Position numbers and translations under genes: made by a program
Part shown: positions 60,561 to 64,000 of the stretch, piece after piece
Layout of the letters: every line of letters starts with the position of its first letter
How positions within the stretch are numbered: position 1 is the first letter of the stretch
NCBI GenBank assembly: GCA_013416435.1
Contig: JACCEN010000013.1
Coordinates: 155,544 to 219,543, forward strand
Reading direction: 5' to 3'
Source of the DNA: Alcaligenaceae bacterium
GTDB lineage: Bacteria; Pseudomonadota; Gammaproteobacteria; Burkholderiales; Burkholderiaceae_B
Length of the DNA stretch: 64,000 bases
The notes under the pieces: generated by a model
Databases searched by the model: none
Told to the model about the DNA's origin: nothing
What the model saw: the letters and a program-made list of their open reading frames with translations, nothing else

Positions 60561-60670
60561 CACTGCCACATGGCAGTGCGACTACCCCCAAGGTAGTCCA
60601 AGCCGCACTACCTTCGTGTAAGTGCCCACTGCCTAGAAGGCAGTAAGGCCCCGCCAAGAGGCGGGGCCTT
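60561..60670 (+). ncRNA. Candidate structured RNA: five tandem hairpins
   Basis: Successive stems are CACTGCC/GGCAGTG (60561-60578), GACTACC/GGTAGTC (60580-60598), GCACT/AGTGC (60605-60625), ACTGCC/GGCAGT (60628-60644), and an 11-bp perfect stem AAGGCCCCGCC/GGCGGGGCCTT (60645-60670). They nearly abut. There is no ORF. The last stem could be a terminator although it lacks a T-run. I do not recognise the family; the RNA call is inference. Confidence 0.45.
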
Positions 60671-60750
60671 CGTATTTATGCCGTACCCTCTACCGCCTCG
60701 CTCGCACTCGCTACACAGACGAAAAAAAATATGCTAAAGTTACGTTCTTT

Positions 60751-60827
60751 GGCGCATTAGCTCAGTCGGTTAGAGCGACGGAATCATAATCCGCAGGTCC
60801 CCTGTTCGAATCAGGGATGCGCCACCA
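60751..60827 (+). tRNA. tRNA-Met (CAT)
   Basis: A 77-nt gene with CCA encoded: acceptor GGCGCAT/ATGCGCC, anticodon loop ATCATAA, T-arm CCTG/CAGG. CAT could also be tRNA-Ile2 after lysidine change, but elongator Met fits the body sequence better. It is an insertion target: partial copies recur downstream. Confidence 0.88.
60810..60827 (+). repeat. Attachment-site-like repeat in tRNA-Met 3' end
   Basis: ATCAGGGATGCGCCACCA here is repeated exactly at 61993-62010. Between them lies the ccdAB-bearing segment. This is the pattern of attL/attR of a tRNA-targeting element. Confidence 0.75.
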
Positions 60828-61233
60828 AAGATATCAAGCACTTACGCCAATCCTTCGGGGTTGGCGTTTTGCTTTTCGGTTTCATGTACCCCCGGTGTAC
60901 CCCTCGGCGCACGGTCGGGCTTGATGGCATGGCTCGAAGCATGGTGGTGTCGCCCCTGCTGGTCATGCCACTGAGCGTAGGTACTGAAGAGATTACAGCC
61001 GGGTCGCGACGTCCCTGTGCCCAGTACGTGGTCGTGTTGGGCTCTTCCCCGTTAACGGGGGACGGGCATTCATCAAACTCGGTTAATCACACCATTCCAA
61101 CCGGACTAGCCATATGGGTGCATGATGGTGCATCACTACATGAGGTAAATCCGCTGAAACCCACTGACCGGCACTTCGAGCAAAGACACTGCGTGAGCGA
61201 TATCTAACACGCATGGCCTCCCGCTCTGACAAG
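60828..61233. other. Island segment without a recognised gene
   Basis: After the tRNA a terminator-like hairpin is seen at 60844-60870. The following CATGTACCCCCGGTGTACCCC resembles sequences often seen between a tRNA and a phage-type integrase, but no integrase is present, so it may be a deletion remnant. Small ORFs here are not convincing. Confidence 0.45.
60844..60870 (+). terminator. Intrinsic terminator after tRNA-Met
   Basis: ACGCCAATCC-TTCG-GGGTTGGCG followed by TTTT GCTTTT, with a stable TTCG loop. Confidence 0.8.
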
Positions 61234-61533
61234 TCAGAATCCATGAAACAAAAAGTCAATGGCACCCACAATATCGTCGTGCAACTGTCGGAGACTGCAT
61301 ACGGGGTTCTGTAGCTCCCTGTCCGGAACTGCAGCGATGTATTGCGTCACCATCGCGTAGGGTTCACCACCTATGTCAAAAACAGGGTTAAGTGTCTTTG
61401 CTGGTTTGGGCGCCTCGCCAAGTGGTAGCAGTGGCACAACAGCTCTCGTATTTAGCGGCTGCAGGATGTCCGCCTGGACATCAAGAAGATACCCATGGCC
61501 TGACGGGTTCGCGTAAACGTCGTAGCGGCTCAT
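61234..61533 (-). CDS. ccdB: CcdB-family toxin
   Basis: A 99-residue protein with the CcdB pattern: MSRYDVYANPSGHGYLLDVQ at the start, RAVVPLLPLGEAP in the middle and ending IVGAIDFLFHGF. The terminal aromatic-Gly-Phe resembles the Trp-Gly-Ile gyrase-binding end of F-plasmid CcdB but is changed. CcdB poisons DNA gyrase. Its ATG overlaps the ccdA stop by one base (TGATG). It lies in the tRNA-Met island. Confidence 0.88.
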   Translation of the reverse strand: MSRYDVYANPSGHGYLLDVQADILQPLNTRAVVPLLPLGEAPKPAKTLNPVFDIGGEPYAMVTQYIAAVPDRELQNPVCSLRQLHDDIVGAIDFLFHGF

Positions 61534-61781
61534 CAGAACATCCGATACTTTGCCAGTGGAAGGCCGTGTTTTTCAATAAAAGCGTTGGAGCTCTCAATGG
61601 CTTCCTTGTTCTCGGCAAGCCAGCGCTCGCTGCGCGTGCGTGCGATGGCCTGGGCAACACCAGCTTCAGCGGCCTGCGAGATATTGATTTGCAAGGCCTT
61701 CGCCTCGGAAAGAAGGTCCTCTGGCAGTGACACATTCGTGGCACGCCTTGCCGCGCTGCGGGGACGGTTGACGGTCAGCAT
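61533..61781 (-). CDS. ccdA: CcdA-family antitoxin
   Basis: An 82-residue protein with a ribbon-helix-helix N-terminus (RRATNVSLPEDLLSEAKALQINISQAAEAG) and a C-terminal toxin-binding tail (RSERWLAENKEAIESSNAFIEKHGLPL). It neutralises CcdB and represses the operon. The ATG has CAGGAG upstream. A palindrome at 61832-61845 sits over the promoter. Confidence 0.9.
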   Translation of the reverse strand: MLTVNRPRSAARRATNVSLPEDLLSEAKALQINISQAAEAGVAQAIARTRSERWLAENKEAIESSNAFIEKHGLPLAKYRMF

Positions 61782-61829
61782 GACAATCTCCTGGTTCAGT
61801 AGTCCGACTATGCGCACCTTACTCAATAA

Positions 61830-61845
61830 ATTATATGCGCATATA
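61830..61845 (-). promoter_or_regulatory. ccdAB promoter element and palindromic operator
   Basis: TATATGCGCATATA at 61832-61845 is a perfect 14-bp palindrome and overlaps a TATAAT -10 hexamer (61830-61835, minus strand), about 50 bases from ccdA. This suits autorepression by CcdA-CcdB. Confidence 0.65.
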
Positions 61846-61992
61846 AACTGAACAAGTAGGTGTTTCTGCCCGAGAATTTCGTAATCGATTTCGCTTGGAA
61901 GCTGGTACACCCCGCTGATACACTAGCGCCAAGCAGCTTGTAAGTCCTTGAAAATTATATATATTCCACGTAATACTGGGCAAAATCCCAGC

Positions 61993-62010
61993 ATCAGGGA
62001 TGCGCCACCA
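61993..62010 (+). repeat. Second tRNA-Met 3' end (att-like)
   Basis: An exact 18-bp copy of the tRNA-Met 3' end. It is followed directly by GACACC and a strong terminator, which may be the original tRNA downstream region displaced by an insertion. Confidence 0.75.
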
Positions 62011-62017
62011 GACACCG

Positions 62018-62057
62018 AAAGCCGGAAACCCAATGCATATGCGGGCTTCCGGCTTTT
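62018..62057 (+). terminator. Terminator after tRNA-Met 3' copy
   Basis: AAAGCCGGAA pairs with TTCCGGCTTT over a loop, then TTT. It fits a native tRNA terminator left beyond the insertion. Confidence 0.7.
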
Positions 62058-62060
62058 TCA

Positions 62061-62546
62061 TTGGCAGCCGTATCAATGCCGACTATGTGCCCTGGCTCTT
62101 CCCCATTTTCAATGGAATGGACGCCGTTCGATTTCCTGGGCCACAGGTTCGCAGCCCAGCCGTCGAAGTTGACGGGCAAGCTGAAAACCTACTACTACCC
62201 TCCACCCAAGGCGATGAAATCGGTCAAGAGGAAGATTCGGGAGGCTGTCCGAACCGGGCAACACTGGAATCTGCCGCAGCTCATCAAGGAAAAGGTCAAT
62301 CCGATTCTGCGAGGTTGGGGCAATTACTTCAAGACTGGTAACTCAAGGAAGCACTTCTTGAGCATCGCAAACTACACGACCTGGACGCTCTGCATCATGC
62401 TGAGGAAGAAGCACAAGAAGCGAGCTAAGGGGTGGAGGGACCACCCGCCTTCATGGTTCTACGAGTACCACGGACTATTCAAGCTGTACGGTCTGTCGGT
62501 AACCGGGGATGAATCAAGTCGGTACGCTCGTCCTGTGCCGCTGTAA
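62061..62546 (+). pseudogene. Group II intron reverse transcriptase/maturase fragment
   Basis: From about 62115 the frame encodes the last part of a group II intron-encoded protein (WTPFDFLGHRF, then IREAVRTGQHWNLPQLIKEK, NPILRGWGNYFKTGN, WFYEYHGLFKLYGLS), i.e. domain X (maturase). The reverse transcriptase domain is missing. It stops at 62546 just before the intron's terminal RNA. Confidence 0.85.
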
Positions 62547-62651
62547 CGCTACAGGAAGAAGGCAGTCGGAAAGCCGTGTGCGGGAAAACTGCAAGCGCGG
62601 TTTGACGAGAGGCCGCTGGGGAGATCATTTCAAACCAGAGGCCTACTCTAC
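62095..62651 (+). mobile_element. Group II intron remnant (3' end)
   Basis: Following the maturase fragment, GAAAGCCGTGTGCGGGAAAA and CTGCAAGCGCGGTTTGAC form domain V, and the end GCCTACTCTAC fits a bacterial group II 3' splice end. The 5' part is absent, so it is a truncated intron. The left edge is uncertain. Confidence 0.75.
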
Positions 62652-62700
62652 AGCACTGTGAGTTATTCTGAATTTTGAGGTGTGCATTCACCCAAACCAC

Positions 62701-62729
62701 TTGACCAATCCGGCAAATTGCCGTACATT
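62701..62729 (+). promoter_or_regulatory. Promoter with palindromic operator for toxin-antitoxin genes
   Basis: TTGACC at 62701-62706, a 17-base spacer and TACATT at 62724-62729. The spacer contains CGGCAA-A-TTGCCG (62711-62723), a perfect dyad suited to antitoxin binding. GGAGG then lies before the ATG at 62751. Confidence 0.7.
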
Positions 62730-62750
62730 CTCCCTATGGAGGATATAATC

Positions 62751-63032
62751 ATGTCTACAGCCATTTCTACCGCCCGTCTCGAAGCCCGAATCAGCACCGA
62801 CCTGCATTCGATGCTAAAACGCGCCGCTGAGCTTCAGGGGCGCACTATGACCGACTTCGTGGTTACTGCCGTCCAGGACGCCGCGCAGCGTGCCATCGAG
62901 CAGGCCGAGGTCATCCGCCTGTCGATGGCTGATCAGGAGTGCTTTGCACAGGCACTGCTGTCGCCGCCTAAGCAAGCACCCGCCCTGAAGCGTGCTTTTG
63001 CTCGCCGCAGCAAACTCCTGAGTGCGGAATGA
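62751..63032 (+). CDS. DUF1778 antitoxin (TacA-like)
   Basis: A 93-residue protein with a ribbon-helix-helix N-terminus (ARLEARISTDLHSMLKRAAELQGRTMTDFVV) typical of DUF1778 antitoxins, and a C-terminal tail that would wrap the toxin. The start at 62751 has GGAGG upstream; a longer frame from 62736 would include it. The toxin ATG overlaps its stop as ATGA. Confidence 0.9.
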   Translation: MSTAISTARLEARISTDLHSMLKRAAELQGRTMTDFVVTAVQDAAQRAIEQAEVIRLSMADQECFAQALLSPPKQAPALKRAFARRSKLLSAE

Positions 63033-63529
63033 GCAGTACGCCGTTTCGGCTTGCCTTGTTGGATAGCAAGCACGATCGCGCTGCATTCAACAGTGATTCA
63101 GAACCTTTGAACCGCTACTTGCATACACAGGCCACACAGGATGTGCGCCGCCGTGTTGCTGCTTGCTATGTCGCGTTGGCTGATGAACAACGCATTGCAG
63201 GCTACTACACCTTAGCTTCAGCAAGTGTTTTACTAAATGGTCTTCCCGCCAATATCGGCAAAAAACTGCCACGCTATCCGACTGTGCCAGCGGTTCGCAT
63301 GGGCCGCTTGGCCGTGGATCAGACTTTCAAGAGGCAAGGACTCGGTGGTGCGCTTCTGGCTGATGCCCTTGATCGCGCCGCCCGAGCAGAGATTGCCGCC
63401 TTTGCCATGATCGTGGATGCCAAAGACGATGCGGCCTCAGCCTTCTATCGGCATCATGGCTTCATTGCCTTGCCTGATTCGCCATTGACCCTATTTCTGC
63501 CACTGGCATCTGTCCAGCCATCGAAGTAG
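63029..63529 (+). CDS. GNAT toxin (TacT-like)
   Basis: A 166-residue GCN5-related acetyltransferase with the acetyl-CoA site RMGRLAVDQTFKRQGLGGALL near 90-110, and FYRHHGF near the end. With a DUF1778 partner it fits TacT/AtaT-like toxins that acetylate the amino group of charged tRNA. The paired catalytic Tyr (FYRHHGF) is present. Confidence 0.9.
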   Translation: MSSTPFRLALLDSKHDRAAFNSDSEPLNRYLHTQATQDVRRRVAACYVALADEQRIAGYYTLASASVLLNGLPANIGKKLPRYPTVPAVRMGRLAVDQTFKRQGLGGALLADALDRAARAEIAAFAMIVDAKDDAASAFYRHHGFIALPDSPLTLFLPLASVQPSK

Positions 63530-63650
63530 CCTTTTAGTGTCAACAAAGCGTCAACCGCATAGCAAAACATAGCGCATCCATAGTGATGGATGGCTTGCCT
63601 AACCATTTGATTGCAAAGATAAAGCCACACCAATTCAGCACAATCAAACT

Positions 63651-63672
63651 GAATCATAATCCGCAGGTCCCC
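63651..63672 (+). repeat. Partial tRNA-Met copy (anticodon arm)
   Basis: GAATCATAATCCGCAGGTCCCC is an exact 22-bp copy of positions 60781-60802 of tRNA-Met. It lacks both ends of the gene. It may be an att remnant of a second insertion. Confidence 0.7.
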
Positions 63673-63758
63673 CATTCCCCACGATGCTGTGCAGCGCTGT
63701 CGTTTAACCGCGAACGTGGTCGACAAGCTGTTTACAGAAGCCGAGGCACGAAATAAAG

Positions 63759-64000
63759 TGGACCCATCTGTCAAGACAGATTTCATCCGGGTTTAAGCTA
63801 AATCCATTGCTTCTACTGCAGCCGAACGGCGCTGCCCCGATGCGACCGGGCTGGAAGGATTTCCGTCCCGGTCAAAGTGATTAGCAATCCTGGCGCCGCC
63901 GCCAATACCATCGGCATAGACCTCGTCAGGAGTGCGGTTTCCCAGTCCCTGATGGGGCCGCTCGCCGTTGTAGAACGCGAAGTATTCGACCAGTCCGAGC
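63759..64000 (-). mobile_element. IS3-family element, end only
   Basis: A probable terminal end (TGGACCCATCTGTCAAGACA) lies at about 63759-63778, then the transposase 3' end. The rest runs off the window, so the element's other end and target duplication cannot be seen. Confidence 0.65.
63793..64000 (-). CDS. IS3-family transposase (OrfB), C-terminal part
   Basis: The visible 68 residues end a DDE integrase-core transposase: LVEYFAFYNGERPHQGLGNRTPDEVYAD is the hallmark of the IS3 OrfB C-terminus, with the YNxxRPHxxL motif. It is cut by the window edge; the stop is at 63793-63795. Confidence 0.85.
   Translation of the reverse strand, partial: LGLVEYFAFYNGERPHQGLGNRTPDEVYADGIGGGARIANHFDRDGNPSSPVASGQRRSAAVEAMDLA

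Noticed and set aside
60869..61207. A 112-residue ORF after tRNA-Met
   Set aside because: It starts inside the tRNA terminator region and has no ribosome site, domain or typical composition.

Overview
The window reads as a GC-rich betaproteobacterial chromosome, most likely Burkholderiales/Alcaligenaceae. Reasons are the gene content (tonB-exbB-exbD, a fused MrpA/B antiporter, RNase R next to RlmB, HupB, DUF2249 proteins, an Fnr-type regulator) and the strong GC3 bias, which fills the antisense strands with long spurious ORFs. The genus is an inference; there is no rRNA in the window.

Layout. 1-2.1 kb: a sodium:solute symporter with a tiny partner ORF. 2.1-5.6 kb: a four-gene sulfur operon on the minus strand (fccA-fccB, a YeeE/YedE sulfur transporter, a SoxYZ fusion). 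5.9-8.6 kb: cytochrome P450, a methyltransferase and two DUF2249 proteins. 8.8-18.4 kb: a periplasmic binding-like protein overlapping a diguanylate cyclase, PhoX phosphatase, an MFS transporter, a lipoprotein, a second diguanylate cyclase and a Na/Pi cotransporter. 18.4-22.4 kb: two TPP riboswitches facing apart, one over an SDR plus LLM flavin monooxygenase pair, the other over an SSS symporter. 22.4-30 kb: FlhE-like, DUF1328 and CsbD proteins; a LexA-boxed operon of a VRR-NUC nuclease, a nuclease-XPD-type helicase and an MFS protein; a nitronate monooxygenase. 30-41 kb: a polytopic membrane protein, an Fnr-like regulator, a DUF454 protein, hemN and the seven-subunit mrp operon, with an FNR-type box between hemN and mrpA. 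41-54 kb: kup, a two-component system, exbD-exbB-tonB with a Fur-type box, a DUF421 protein, tRNA-Val, hupB, a PLP enzyme, rlmB and rnr.

The last 10 kb is plastic. A duplicated tRNA-Leu gene brackets a 2.1-kb islet of decayed genes plus an intact class II aldolase gene. After a diguanylate cyclase, an EamA transporter and a glutamate-synthase-domain protein comes a five-hairpin intergenic segment, then a tRNA-Met gene. Beyond it two partial tRNA-Met copies mark old insertions carrying ccdAB, a group II intron remnant, a TacAT-type toxin-antitoxin pair and an IS3-type transposase end.

A 30-nt palindrome (two GGGGTC-N-GACCCC halves around a 4-5 nt centre) occurs about 20 times in full and more often in part, in nearly every larger intergenic gap. 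Compensatory base changes in several copies keep the pairing. In two genes it supplies the last codons.
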